This document shows, piece by piece, positions 24,637 to 32,221 of a stretch of DNA of 64,000 nucleotides. Origin of the DNA: Mucilaginibacter pankratovii (GTDB taxonomy: Bacteria > Bacteroidota > Bacteroidia > Sphingobacteriales > Sphingobacteriaceae); contig NZ_JACWMY010000005.1 in the NCBI RefSeq assembly GCF_014773265.1, positions 124,001 to 188,000 of the forward strand, given 5' to 3'. The notes under the pieces were generated by a model. The model was given only the letters and a program-made list of their open reading frames with translations. It did no database searches and was not told the origin of the DNA. Numbering within the stretch: position 1 is the stretch's first letter; each line of letters begins with the position of its first letter. A program made the position numbers and the translations under genes.

Positions 24637-24903
24637 ATGAAGGGCAAGAAGCGGCGGTTTAGGAAGGTGTGGTTTGTGTGCTGCGATAACTCGGTAATGA
24701 GCGAATACAAGTGTGTAAACGCCTTCAGTACACAGGAGCATGCCCTACAGCAAGAGGCGCTCCGCAATCGGCAGGAAATGGATAACGCAACTAAGATGTG
24801 GAATCAAGGAAAGGAGCGCCGTGTACACAAGGCCCAGGGCTTCTACCTGGTGCATGAGAGCTTGTTTGATGAGATATTGAAGGCCTGGGCTAAAAAGCAA
24901 TAA
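24637..24903 (+). CDS. Small conserved accessory protein (paralogue of 48411-48698)
   Basis: An 88-residue basic protein opening MKGKKRRFRKVWFVCCDNSV and ending with AQGFYLVHESLFDEILKAW. The same beginning (RFRKVYFVC) and ending (GFYLVHESLYNELLK) occur in the 95-residue product at 48411-48698, so this is a real family spread in accessory DNA. Function unknown. It stands alone on the plus strand between two leftward operons, so it is probably independently expressed. Confidence 0.72.
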   Translation: MKGKKRRFRKVWFVCCDNSVMSEYKCVNAFSTQEHALQQEALRNRQEMDNATKMWNQGKERRVHKAQGFYLVHESLFDEILKAWAKKQ

Positions 24904-24905
24904 AA

Positions 24906-24929
24906 AAGCCCGGCCAAATGGCCAGGCTT
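24906..24929 (-). terminator. Terminator of the early/replication operon
   Basis: A hairpin AAGCC-C-GGCC with loop AAAT and GGCC-A-GGCTT. On the minus strand it is followed by six Ts. It lies 25 bases after the dam stop codon and also faces the end of the plus-strand gene at 24903. Confidence 0.78.
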
Positions 24930-24953
24930 GCGAGGTATGAGGGTAGTGTAGGG

Positions 24954-25787
24954 CTAAAAGGCGCTAAGCTGCTTACTTTCTATGGTATAGTTCATTACCA
25001 GTAGTTCGGTTTTCTTTCCCCTGGTCATTACATCATCAATGAAAGTGTGTTTTGCGGTACTGGTTTTTGTAAATTCTTTTTTAACCCATCCGTAGCGATC
25101 GATATACTCCTGCAGTACGGCATTCGGGAAACCGCTAAGCATAAATTTTCCCTTCATGTGGGCGCATGCTTCCAGTAAAGCCGTATATTTTTCGATGCTG
25201 TAACCGGCATAGTGGCCCTGATCGGTGAGGATGTACGGCGGGTCGAGCTGGAAGTAGCTGTGTGCTTTATCGCGGCTTTTGATCACCTTAATGGCATCAT
25301 CGCACTCTATTTGCGTTAACTCAATCCTGCGCACCAATTCAGGCGAAAATAGCGCCTTTTTATTATGCATCGTTTGGCAATCCTTGTTTTCTACGCTATC
25401 ATACTTCCAGCCGCCGTTAAGCTTGCCTACAAAGCTGAAATTGGCCAGGTACCAAAGCGCCCAGGCTTTCTTCAGCTCGCAATAGATCTCGGGATTTTTG
25501 TAGATGTAACCGGCTTTGCGGTGTATGCTGCGGGATGATAGCGAAGCATCAACCTCTGCCTTTAGTTCCGGGTACCGTAATTTCAGTACCCGGTAAAAGT
25601 TTACTACAAAGTCGTTAAGATCGTTGATCACCTCTATTTGTGATGGCGGCTTTGCAAAGTATACCGCCCCGCCGCCAAAGAATGGCTCACAATACAGCTT
25701 ATGTTCGGGAATGAGCGGCAAGATCTCGCCGATCATATTTTGCTTACCACCGTAGTAGCTTATAGGGGTTTTACAGTTGATGGTCAT
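24954..25787 (-). CDS. dam: DNA adenine methyltransferase (Dam/D12 class)
   Basis: A 277-residue alpha-class N6-adenine methylase. Motif X (ISYYGGKQNMIGEIL), motif I (YCEPFFGGGAVYF, SAM site, residues about 32-44) and motif IV (LDPPY, near residue 178) are all present in the Dam order. No cognate endonuclease is nearby, so it is an orphan phage methylase, probably shielding element DNA from host restriction. It overlaps the 25784 gene by 4 bases. Confidence 0.92.
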   Translation of the reverse strand: MTINCKTPISYYGGKQNMIGEILPLIPEHKLYCEPFFGGGAVYFAKPPSQIEVINDLNDFVVNFYRVLKLRYPELKAEVDASLSSRSIHRKAGYIYKNPEIYCELKKAWALWYLANFSFVGKLNGGWKYDSVENKDCQTMHNKKALFSPELVRRIELTQIECDDAIKVIKSRDKAHSYFQLDPPYILTDQGHYAGYSIEKYTALLEACAHMKGKFMLSGFPNAVLQEYIDRYGWVKKEFTKTSTAKHTFIDDVMTRGKKTELLVMNYTIESKQLSAF

Positions 25788-26047
25788 TTGCGCTTTGTTT
25801 TTGCCTTAGATTTTGCTTTGGTGTAGGTGTCCGGGTCATCTGCGAAACCGTAACGCGAATAGTAGTATTTTTTGCCCTTTAATATCAAATAGCCGTAACC
25901 AGGAATACCGCGGCTGGTATCGGCTTTAAATAATGCTTGTGTTATTTGCGTAGCCAGGGCAAAGGACTTGCAGAAAACAGAATACCCGCCGAAATCATAC
26001 CGGCCGATCTTCTTTTGTGCTATAGGGATTTTTGAATAGGTTGGCAT
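25784..26047 (-). CDS. Hypothetical basic 87-aa phage protein
   Basis: A Tyr/Gly-rich middle (GIPGYGYLILKGKKYYYSRYG) and a Lys-rich tail. No family recognised. It is sandwiched and coupled between the two methylase genes, so perhaps it is linked to DNA modification. Confidence 0.55.
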   Translation of the reverse strand: MPTYSKIPIAQKKIGRYDFGGYSVFCKSFALATQITQALFKADTSRGIPGYGYLILKGKKYYYSRYGFADDPDTYTKAKSKAKTKRK

Positions 26048-26059
26048 GGTTATGGGGTT

Positions 26060-26836
26060 TTACAGTTGATGGTCATTTATATAAGCTTCGGTTATTCTGT
26101 CAATTTCTTTCATTACGCCATAAACAAGCTGAGGAACTACACCGTTTCCGCCGGCCCGGATACCTCCGTTTCGTACACTCGGAGCCAACCTTTCGGCAGC
26201 CCCATTAGCTTCTCGTAAAATTGCACGGATAGAGGTGTGCCCGGCTTTAATCCCAACTGCAGGAGGAGTGAAGGATTTCCCTGAAAGTTTCCCTTTACCC
26301 TGCTGATCTGCGATCCTGGTAGCAAAGAGTTGTTCGAATCTCCAGCCAGGGGCGTAGGCCACCAAAAGAACCCTTTCCCTTTGATGTATGGTGCCAACGG
26401 CAGCTCCAGGGATAAGTAGGGGCGGCCAGCAGGTGTAGCCTTCATTTTCCAAATCGCTGATCTTACTATCCAATATTCCGTTAAAAATTGAGCCTGGAAC
26501 ATTTTCGTTGATGATCCATGCGGGGTACACTTCTTTAACAATTCGTAGGTATTCCGGCCAGAGGTATCGAGGATCCTGCTTTCCTCTGCCTTCGCCTTGT
26601 AAACTACTTGGCTGGCACGGGTCTCCCCCTGAAATAATGTCAATTGTTCCATAAAAAGGTTTTGCATCAAATTTTTTAATATCATCAAATAATTGGGGCC
26701 CTGTGAAATTTCGTTTAAGCAAGCGTTTGCAATACTTTTCTTTTTCGACTTGAAATACATTTTTCCAGCCTAACCACCGGGCGGCCAGATCAAAGCCGCC
26801 ATAACCTGTGAATGTTGATCCGTGCCTCAGCTTCAT
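26060..26836 (-). CDS. dcm: DNA cytosine-5 methyltransferase
   Basis: A 258-residue short C5-methylase. Motif I STFTGYGGFDLAARWLGW, motif IV GGDPCQPSS (catalytic Cys), motif VI INENV, motif VIII HQRERVLLVAY and motif X GGIRAGGNGVVPQLVYGVM are present in order. The target-recognition region between VIII and X is only about 70 residues, short for the family. Its start overlaps the helicase gene end (ATGA). A second long frame lies within it (26137-26652). It probably protects phage DNA. Confidence 0.9.
   Translation of the reverse strand: MKLRHGSTFTGYGGFDLAARWLGWKNVFQVEKEKYCKRLLKRNFTGPQLFDDIKKFDAKPFYGTIDIISGGDPCQPSSLQGEGRGKQDPRYLWPEYLRIVKEVYPAWIINENVPGSIFNGILDSKISDLENEGYTCWPPLLIPGAAVGTIHQRERVLLVAYAPGWRFEQLFATRIADQQGKGKLSGKSFTPPAVGIKAGHTSIRAILREANGAAERLAPSVRNGGIRAGGNGVVPQLVYGVMKEIDRITEAYINDHQL
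26137..26652 (-). CDS. Possible overprinted protein inside dcm
   Basis: A second minus-strand frame, open from 26760 to 26137; ATG 26652 (MEQLTLFQGETRAS) is a plausible start. It encodes IWKMKATPAGRPYLSLELP, FWWPTPLAGDSNNS and QFYEKLMGLPKGWL. I recognise these WPTP and LMGxPxxW phrases from small proteins annotated beside or as phage cytosine methylases. The dcm frame over the same DNA is also intact. It may be a genuine overlapping gene, or reflect a family derived from the alternate frame of dcm. Confidence 0.4.
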   Translation of the reverse strand: MEQLTLFQGETRASQVVYKAKAEESRILDTSGRNTYELLKKCTPHGSSTKMFQAQFLTEYWIVRSAIWKMKATPAGRPYLSLELPLAPYIKGKGFFWWPTPLAGDSNNSLLPGSQISRVKGNFQGNPSLLLQLGLKPGTPLSVQFYEKLMGLPKGWLRVYETEVSGPAETV

Positions 26837-28425
26837 ATATCAAAAGGCATTTTTTCGCCTGCAGGGCCTGTTTTCGCTTTTCTAAAGCACATCTCTATAA
26901 CATCATCGCTCCGCTTTTCATCGTTTTCCTTGTTATAGGTTTCGAACTCGGGGTTGTATTTGGTATAGAGCTTTACCCACTCGCTAAATTTCTTTTGCTT
27001 AAAGCGCTGATCGTTTTTATAGTCCTCGTACCGGTTGCAGAAGTTTGTAAACAGATCTTTTTTATTGTACCATTCATCGAAAACGATCTTTAAATCGGTC
27101 ATGTAATCAATAAACTCGGCGCTGGTAGTTTCTTTCAGCTTGCGGGCGTTAAGGTTGATGTGCTCGGGTTCATCCAGTATGCAATTAGCTTTAAAGTAAT
27201 CTTCGATACAGGAGAACATAAACCAATCGTATGCCGCCCATCCCTCGGCATTCCAGTCCCTAAAAAAGCGGTGTTTAAATTCGGTAATGGGCGTATGGTT
27301 TCGGCTGAAATAATCGGAAAATTCAAACTCTAAAAACCGGGCCTTGGAGCTGTCGCCCTCTATTTTTATGGTTTTATTGGTGGTAAAGATCATTTTTGAT
27401 TTTACCTTATAGGGGGTCATGTTCTTACGCTCTACGGTTACGCCCTCTGTGATATCGTTGTAAACACAATCTACATCGAAACCGCGCTTTAGATCGTTAA
27501 GGCAGATAATTTTTGTTTCGAACCCTACGAGCTGATATTTGTGCTTTTCCTTCGGGTCGAAATCCTTGCCGTTGATATCGATAAATGTTTTGATACCGGG
27601 GTTTTCGGGGTCGTTGGATAGCATGTAGCCCAGGGATTTGCAAAACAGTGTTTTCCCGGTACGGCCATTCGCTTCGTTATCCTCGGTGATTTTGCTATCG
27701 GTAAGTAGCAAGGCCCGCAAATCGCAGTCGGTATAGCTGTGCAGGTAATACCCAATGATTTTTTTTATGGCCGTTACGCGGGTTTCGATATCGGCCGATT
27801 TACTGGAGCATATTTTTGTTATAAAAATCTCGAAAGGGGAGCTTGCTTCGGGCTTAGCAAGGTAGTTACGCTTTAAAATTTCGCTTTCCCAAATGAAGTT
27901 TTGCAGCTGGCTATAATCATTAAAAACTATACCGGCCTTGCTGATCTGCACAAAGCCGTTTTTGTAGTAGATGTATTTGTTTTCGAGGGTGTCCCTGTTA
28001 AATTCTATCGGTGTTTCGGGCTTAAGCCGGTATAATTTATCCTCTTTAAAATAGGTACCTGGGGATTTTAAAAACTTCTCCTTTAGCATGTCGCGCGTGA
28101 GGGTTTCTTCATCATCCAGGTAATACTCCTTTTCATCCAGATAATCAAAAAAGGTATCAACTACTACGGTGATGGTTACCCGCTTTACTACGCGGCTGTT
28201 TTCTATCCGTACAAAAATGTGCGCATCATCAATATCGAGGCGGCGAAACCCCAAAAGATAAAATACCCTAATTAGCTTAAGGTAACTGATAGTAATGTCT
28301 TTTACGAACTTCTCGCCGGTCTCCTGGTTCTCCTGATATTTTGTTTTCCAAAATTTGATATCATGGGGGCCTTGGTTTGCTTCGGCTTCGGTTTCCGGAT
28401 CCAGCAGCTCTATATCCTCAGTCAT
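26833..28425 (-). CDS. Primase-helicase family protein (SF3 helicase)
   Basis: A 530-residue replication protein. The N-terminal 200 residues hold no recognisable primase motif. The SF3-like AAA+ core follows: Walker A NGRTGKT (253-259), Walker B KIICLND (305-311), motif C KMIFTTNK (344-351) and an arginine-finger candidate in DSSKARFLEFEF. C-terminal residues 430-530 resemble winged-helix tails of DUF5906 proteins. It unwinds the element's origin during replication. It is the largest early gene and follows the coiled-coil gene by 3 bases. Confidence 0.83.
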   Translation of the reverse strand: MTEDIELLDPETEAEANQGPHDIKFWKTKYQENQETGEKFVKDITISYLKLIRVFYLLGFRRLDIDDAHIFVRIENSRVVKRVTITVVVDTFFDYLDEKEYYLDDEETLTRDMLKEKFLKSPGTYFKEDKLYRLKPETPIEFNRDTLENKYIYYKNGFVQISKAGIVFNDYSQLQNFIWESEILKRNYLAKPEASSPFEIFITKICSSKSADIETRVTAIKKIIGYYLHSYTDCDLRALLLTDSKITEDNEANGRTGKTLFCKSLGYMLSNDPENPGIKTFIDINGKDFDPKEKHKYQLVGFETKIICLNDLKRGFDVDCVYNDITEGVTVERKNMTPYKVKSKMIFTTNKTIKIEGDSSKARFLEFEFSDYFSRNHTPITEFKHRFFRDWNAEGWAAYDWFMFSCIEDYFKANCILDEPEHINLNARKLKETTSAEFIDYMTDLKIVFDEWYNKKDLFTNFCNRYEDYKNDQRFKQKKFSEWVKLYTKYNPEFETYNKENDEKRSDDVIEMCFRKAKTGPAGEKMPFDI

Positions 28426-28428
28426 ATT

Positions 28429-28815
28429 TTAAGTTAAGTCGGGGGTGTTATTGTTTATGTATTCATCTACGGCCTTTACCACGGTATCAAAATCGCCTGA
28501 TAGTTTTAATTGCTCTATCACTTCGTATTTTAACAGGCGCTCTTTTAGCGAGCCGGCGTAGTCCTTCAAAAAATCGTTTTCGGCCTGGATGATCTTCAAT
28601 TTTTTGTGTATCCATTCCAGCTCCATCATGTAGCCCCAGGCGAATTTCATAGCGGCCAGTATACCGCTGTAAAAATCTATCGCCTTTTGGTTTTTGGTGG
28701 CGTTTTGCTTCGCTGATCGAAGCGTTAACTCCAATTCGCCGATTTTTTTTAAAAGTAGATCGGGCGCATCGGTACTGAAAGAATTTAAGTTAGTGGGTGA
28801 CTTGCGCTGGTTCAT
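28429..28815 (-). CDS. Coiled-coil 128-aa phage protein
   Basis: Residues 20-105 have heptad character (LLLKKIGELELTLRSAKQ, LKDYAGSLKERLLKYEVIEQL). No family recognised. It overlaps the end of the upstream HTH gene by 26 bases and precedes the helicase by 3 bases, so a replication accessory role is possible. Confidence 0.58.
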   Translation of the reverse strand: MNQRKSPTNLNSFSTDAPDLLLKKIGELELTLRSAKQNATKNQKAIDFYSGILAAMKFAWGYMMELEWIHKKLKIIQAENDFLKDYAGSLKERLLKYEVIEQLKLSGDFDTVVKAVDEYINNNTPDLT

Positions 28816-29032
28816 TGGTTAGCAGTTCGTTGGGGTTACAGGATAAAAATTCGGCGATCTTGTAAAACTGATCGGAGGGAATGCTGAACTTGCTTCTACG
28901 GTCGGTTTTAAGCCACCTAACGAGCGTTTTGTCGTTAATACCTACTGCAATACACATTCTGTAGCGGTTGGTTTGGTAGTCACCGGATAGGCGAAGCAAC
29001 CTGTTTTTGATGTTGTACTTCAATTCGGGCAT
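28790..29032 (-). CDS. XRE-like DNA-binding protein
   Basis: An 80-residue protein with a Cro-type helix-turn-helix: YRMCIAVGINDKTLVRWLKTD, then IPSDQFYKIAEFLSCNPNELL, the classic 'choose operator, then small-domain' end of XRE regulators. Probably an early regulator. Its 3' end overlaps the next gene. Confidence 0.75.
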   Translation of the reverse strand: MPELKYNIKNRLLRLSGDYQTNRYRMCIAVGINDKTLVRWLKTDRRSKFSIPSDQFYKIAEFLSCNPNELLTNEPAQVTH

Positions 29033-29061
29033 GGTTTATAATTATTAGTAGGGGTATTGGT

Positions 29062-29247
29062 TTATGCTATAGGCTTATTTGTTTGCGCTTCGGGATGTGA
29101 TCTTCTTATTAAATTCTCATCGTAATTTCTTTCTTTACAAGCTAAACATCTGAAGGGCAAATGCCATTCAGAACCGGGTATAGGGTCGTATATAACTTTC
29201 TTCTTATTACAAAAAGGGCATATTTGATAAAGCATAGCGGCCGGCAC
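29062..29247 (-). CDS. Zinc-ribbon 61-aa protein
   Basis: Two CxxC pairs: ICPFCNKKK and FRCLACKERN, separated by 21 residues, a zinc ribbon. The N-terminal MPAAM may be replaced by the second Met. Probably DNA- or RNA-binding. No family recognised. Confidence 0.65.
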   Translation of the reverse strand: MPAAMLYQICPFCNKKKVIYDPIPGSEWHLPFRCLACKERNYDENLIRRSHPEAQTNKPIA

Positions 29248-29278
29248 CCCAGCCGCTTCCGGGTGTTCTGCTCATTTT

Positions 29279-29485
29279 TTACCAGTTTTTTTTATCCTCA
29301 AAAGTCCATACCGCCATTACGCGCACCATCCAAAGCACCGCGCCAAATACAACCGCAAAGGCAAGCGGTAAAATCCATAGCGGCCAGCGTAAAATTGCTG
29401 ATACCAGGTAAGCGCCGTACACCAGGGCGGCCCAAATGGTTGGGGCGGCGAAGGCAGTAAGTAGTTTAAAGTTTTGTATGCTCAT
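29279..29485 (-). CDS. Two-helix membrane protein, 68 aa
   Basis: Hydrophobic segments at about residues 9-29 and 33-55 (WPLWILPLAFAVVFGAVLW) with a short charged end. It overlaps the 29466 gene by 20 bases. In an early operon, small membrane proteins can be superinfection-exclusion or holin factors; nothing specific is readable. Confidence 0.6.
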   Translation of the reverse strand: MSIQNFKLLTAFAAPTIWAALVYGAYLVSAILRWPLWILPLAFAVVFGAVLWMVRVMAVWTFEDKKNW

Positions 29486-29867
29486 TTTCTTGGTTTGGAT
29501 AGGTGTAAGGGTAAAAAAGTAGCGGGTCGATGCTAATGGTGCGTTTGAAGGGCTGTTCTATCAGGATAAAGCTTAGTAGCTGCGTGTCCCAATTAACATT
29601 TTTGTTTTTGTACATTTTATGAAAAATGCCTTTGCAGTCCTCCAGCTCGTAACCGGTATCGAGCATGGCCATAATGGGCGTAAGCTGGGCGAGCTTAAAA
29701 TCTTTTATATCCCGAATGATACCAGGCCCTAAGCTTTTGCTGTTGATGGCAATATCGTACTGCGTGCCTACCTGGTACAAAAAATCGTTTTTAAGCCGTA
29801 TGGTCGTAAAAAACTTACAGTAAAGCTTATTATTCCAGTCGTGAGAAAAATTGATAGTGTGGCTCAT
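29466..29867 (-). CDS. Hypothetical 133-aa early protein
   Basis: An alpha/beta protein with a central GPGIIRDIKDFKLAQLTPIM segment and no known motif. Coupled with genes on both sides. Its repetition in phages of Bacteroidota is likely but cannot be checked here. Confidence 0.55.
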   Translation of the reverse strand: MSHTINFSHDWNNKLYCKFFTTIRLKNDFLYQVGTQYDIAINSKSLGPGIIRDIKDFKLAQLTPIMAMLDTGYELEDCKGIFHKMYKNKNVNWDTQLLSFILIEQPFKRTISIDPLLFYPYTYPNQENEHTKL

Positions 29868-30130
29868 GCCGGTACCTCGCTTTCGATAAATTGCATATCG
29901 GCAAATGCTACGCTGTATTTTATTCTTTTGCCCATCAGAAAAGCATACATGTGCAAATAGTTAGCGGGCATCTTATCTATATTACCCATGTGTAAAGGCT
30001 GTCCGTGATCATTATCTTGAAAAACGGCCGACACCTTTTCTGCCATTGCGAAAGCTGAAAAAATCTTTTTTTTATCACAGCCCGATAAGGTGAATTTATG
30101 CCCGGCTAAGAAGCGCTCTTTATTGCTCAT
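29864..30130 (-). CDS. Hypothetical 88-aa early protein
   Basis: The start is set at ATG 30130 (MSNKERFLAGHKFTL), because the longer frame would overlap most of the upstream zinc-ribbon gene. The protein is soluble with a central NYLHMYAFLMGKR segment. No family recognised. Overlaps the next gene by 4 bases. Confidence 0.55.
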   Translation of the reverse strand: MSNKERFLAGHKFTLSGCDKKKIFSAFAMAEKVSAVFQDNDHGQPLHMGNIDKMPANYLHMYAFLMGKRIKYSVAFADMQFIESEVPA

Positions 30131-30416
30131 CTTTATATTCCTCCGGGTATTTCTCCATATCCTCTTTAATGGCTTCGGTACAACCGGTGCAGTAGGCGTT
30201 TCCTTGCTCCGGGTCGTATGATCCTTCCTCGCCTTCGATAATGTATGCTCCGCAACCCTCGCAACGGTCAACGCTTATGCTTTCCCCTTCATCGGGTACC
30301 ATAAAGTCGGCGATATGGTTCGGGAAAAACTTTGAGGCCTCCGCCAGGGCTTCTTTTGGGTTTTCGGCCTCTACTTCTATGGAGAGGTTCCAACTTAGAT
30401 CGATACCGTATTTCAT
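30120..30416 (-). CDS. Hypothetical protein with C-terminal zinc ribbon
   Basis: The start is at ATG 30416 (MKYGIDLSWNLSIEVEAENPKEAL); the extra 11 residues of the longer frame overlap the upstream gene. Residues 60-85 hold a zinc ribbon, RCEGCGAYI and YCTGCTEAI, 22 residues apart. Function unknown; possibly nucleic-acid binding. Confidence 0.62.
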   Translation of the reverse strand: MKYGIDLSWNLSIEVEAENPKEALAEASKFFPNHIADFMVPDEGESISVDRCEGCGAYIIEGEEGSYDPEQGNAYCTGCTEAIKEDMEKYPEEYKDEQ

Positions 30417-30622
30417 GCTGTTATCTCCAATTCTTCTTCGTGAATGCAAAAACTATATTCTACCCATTTGTATTTAAACTGAACATTGTAAAACGGCCCT
30501 GTCTTGGTTATTGTAAGAAACATTTGATTTTCTCCGCTTTCAAAAGAACCTACACCATAATGGGCAACCGCCCTTAATATTTCGGGGTACAGATCATCCG
30601 TTGTGGGTAAAGGCTTATTCAT
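30413..30622 (-). CDS. Hypothetical 69-aa early protein
   Basis: A compact alpha/beta protein with several aromatic residues (FYNVQFKYKWVEYSF). It overlaps both neighbours by 4 bases. No family recognised. Confidence 0.52.
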   Translation of the reverse strand: MNKPLPTTDDLYPEILRAVAHYGVGSFESGENQMFLTITKTGPFYNVQFKYKWVEYSFCIHEEELEITA

Positions 30623-30813
30623 TTCTTTACCTCCGGCGTTTTAATATCATCGTAAAAGGTTTCCATTTCGTTGGTGATGGCCCGGTAATCGGCGCGTAGC
30701 TTGCTTGCGGCAGCCTGGTCGGTAGTATCGGGTATTTGCTTCTCCAATAGCGTTTTTTTGGCAAGCAGCTCGGCTTTGCGGGCCTCTGTGCCGGGTTGGC
30801 TGTTAAACTTCAT
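30619..30813 (-). CDS. Coiled-coil 64-aa early protein
   Basis: Ala/Lys/Glu-rich helical protein with heptads (RKAELLAKKTLLEKQI). Overlaps both neighbours. No family recognised. Confidence 0.52.
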   Translation of the reverse strand: MKFNSQPGTEARKAELLAKKTLLEKQIPDTTDQAAASKLRADYRAITNEMETFYDDIKTPEVKK

Positions 30814-31054
30814 CGTGAGCGGTTTTATTGAACGGGAATAACTGGATAGGTACAGTAAGCAGATCGGCCTTTATGCCTTGCTCCAGGTGATGCATACCGG
30901 CCAGTAAAGCGGCCATGCGTAACAGTACCCGCTTTTTTTCGTAGGCATTTTCCGGGTAGTGCATATCTTCATCTGCCAGGTAGCGCTGGCAGCCCTCAAA
31001 TTCCGATTGCATGAGGTGTATCTCGGCCAGGGCGGCGTTAATGTTCTCTGTCAT
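30803..31054 (-). CDS. Hypothetical 83-aa early protein
   Basis: A helical, acidic-to-neutral protein (HLMQSEFEGCQRYLADEDMHY). Overlaps the next gene by 11 bases. No family recognised. Confidence 0.52.
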   Translation of the reverse strand: MTENINAALAEIHLMQSEFEGCQRYLADEDMHYPENAYEKKRVLLRMAALLAGMHHLEQGIKADLLTVPIQLFPFNKTAHDEV

Positions 31055-31056
31055 GG

Positions 31057-31191
31057 CTATGCGTGGTTAATGGAAATACACACTACAGCACACTTTTGGG
31101 CCAATCGGGGCGGCCGGCTTTCAGTTTTTAAAAACTTTTTATTCCTTTGGTTGTAATAACCTCTGAAATAAGGGAACTGGGGTTTTCTCAT
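31057..31191 (-). CDS. Possible 44-aa basic protein
   Basis: An ORF from ATG 31191 rich in Arg/Lys/Phe/Tyr (MRKPQFPYFRGYYNQRNKKF). Its stop lies two bases before the next ATG, the spacing typical of this operon. It would be the first gene of the early operon, after the hairpin at 31209. No family; coding status uncertain. Confidence 0.42.
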   Translation of the reverse strand: MRKPQFPYFRGYYNQRNKKFLKTESRPPRLAQKCAVVCISINHA

Positions 31192-31208
31192 TTTAAATTT
31201 ATTTTTAC

Positions 31209-31248
31209 AAAGGCAGCGCGGATCCGGCAAGATGGCGCTGCCTTTTTT
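31209..31248. terminator. Strong hairpin after the repressor-like gene
   Basis: An 11-bp perfect stem (31209-31219 with 31235-31245), with a T6 run on the plus strand and only TTTGT on the minus strand. For the leftward repressor transcript it may be an attenuator rather than a full stop, because early genes follow downstream. Confidence 0.55.
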
Positions 31249-31249
31249 G

Positions 31250-31555
31250 TTACTTACTTAGGTTGAACTCTGCGGCGATATCGCCCTGGTTATCATCATC
31301 CGGGCGGTCGGCAATAGGCCGTACATCCGGGGTGATGTTTTGCAGCTGGCCGGGTTCCAGGCTAAAAAATTGCTCCAATTTTACCACCGCCATGTGTGGG
31401 ATATCCTGCACATCTTCTACCGTAATTGCCCGGTAATTATTAAATGTGGCGGTGCTTACGCCCAGCTCGTTCGGTAAAATTTTAAGGGCTTGCTTATTTT
31501 TTTTAATCGGCAAGCGATCCAACATTTCGTTGATACGGTACTTTTTATTGTTCAT
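31250..31555 (-). CDS. XRE-type regulator (Cro-like)
   Basis: The start is placed at MNNKKYRINEML (31555); the longer frame adds MHTRK. A 101-residue protein with a helix-turn-helix (KILPNELGVSTATFNNYRAI) and the IPHMAVVKLEQFFSLEPGQL extension typical of small XRE proteins of Bacteroidota. It is transcribed away from the repressor at 31850, giving the Cro/CI-like switch arrangement. Confidence 0.72.
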   Translation of the reverse strand: MNNKKYRINEMLDRLPIKKNKQALKILPNELGVSTATFNNYRAITVEDVQDIPHMAVVKLEQFFSLEPGQLQNITPDVRPIADRPDDDNQGDIAAEFNLSK

Positions 31556-31849
31556 TTTCCTTGTATGCATTTAATTGATGTTTGGATGACAATTAATCAT
31601 TAAACCTTTAATCCTAAAGCAATTCATATTGGCTTAAAACTTAACCTTTATGAAACACAATTACCTTTTCTCTACCCCGCCTTGCTCTATCTTTAATTTT
31701 TTAGTCGCCTTGACTAATATTTTTCATATTTTTATTAAAATATTATGATGCAATACTAAAATTTTATCAGTTAAACTGCAAATATTTTGATAGTAAAACT
31801 GATATGTATTGTATAACTAACTGATTACCAATGAAATTATTTTTTAACG
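31556..31849. promoter_or_regulatory. Divergent regulator intergenic region (switch)
   Basis: A strongly AT-rich 290-base gap between divergent regulators. Repeated AAACTG-containing words near 31771-31830 (for example CAGTTAAACTG and GTAAAACTGATA) could be operators. Exact promoter boxes are not clear. Confidence 0.4.
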
Positions 31850-32188
31850 ATGTCGTTAAAACAAGCCGTAGAAGTGATATTAGCGGAGCAAAAAAGGAAC
31901 CTTACCTGGCTTGCATCCGAAATGGATAAGACTTACACCGGGTTTAAGCTTAGCCTGGAGAATGAAACTATTAAGTACAGTGATATAAATAAGATGCTCG
32001 ACATTTTGGAAAGCCCGGTTGAGCTAATTTTTGAAGAAAATGTAAGGCGATACTCTAATAAGGGTAGCGAGTCAAATATTGTACGGGAGCCGGAAATAGT
32101 CTATCACTCCCTGCGAGATCAAATAGAAATTTTAAAAAGCACTGTTAAGGACAAGGATAGAATTATAGAGCTGATGAGCAAAAAATAA
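31850..32188 (+). CDS. Repressor-like regulator with coiled-coil tail
   Basis: A 112-residue protein: N-terminal helix-turn-helix (ILAEQKRNLTWLASEMDKTYTGFKLSL), then IKYSDINKMLDILESPVEL, and a C-terminal coiled coil (LRDQIEILKSTVKDKDRIIELM) likely for dimerisation. It is the divergent partner of the XRE regulator, so it is probably the lysogeny repressor. The architecture is common in Bacteroidota mobile elements. Confidence 0.75.
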   Translation: MSLKQAVEVILAEQKRNLTWLASEMDKTYTGFKLSLENETIKYSDINKMLDILESPVELIFEENVRRYSNKGSESNIVREPEIVYHSLRDQIEILKSTVKDKDRIIELMSKK

Positions 32189-32221
32189 TAATTTTTATAA
32201 ACCAATAACCTAATTAATCAC

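Noticed and set aside
24505..24767. Minus-strand hydrophobic frames opposite the 24637 gene
   Set aside because: They are antisense to a family member with a conserved plus-strand counterpart at 48411, and have no neighbours on that strand.
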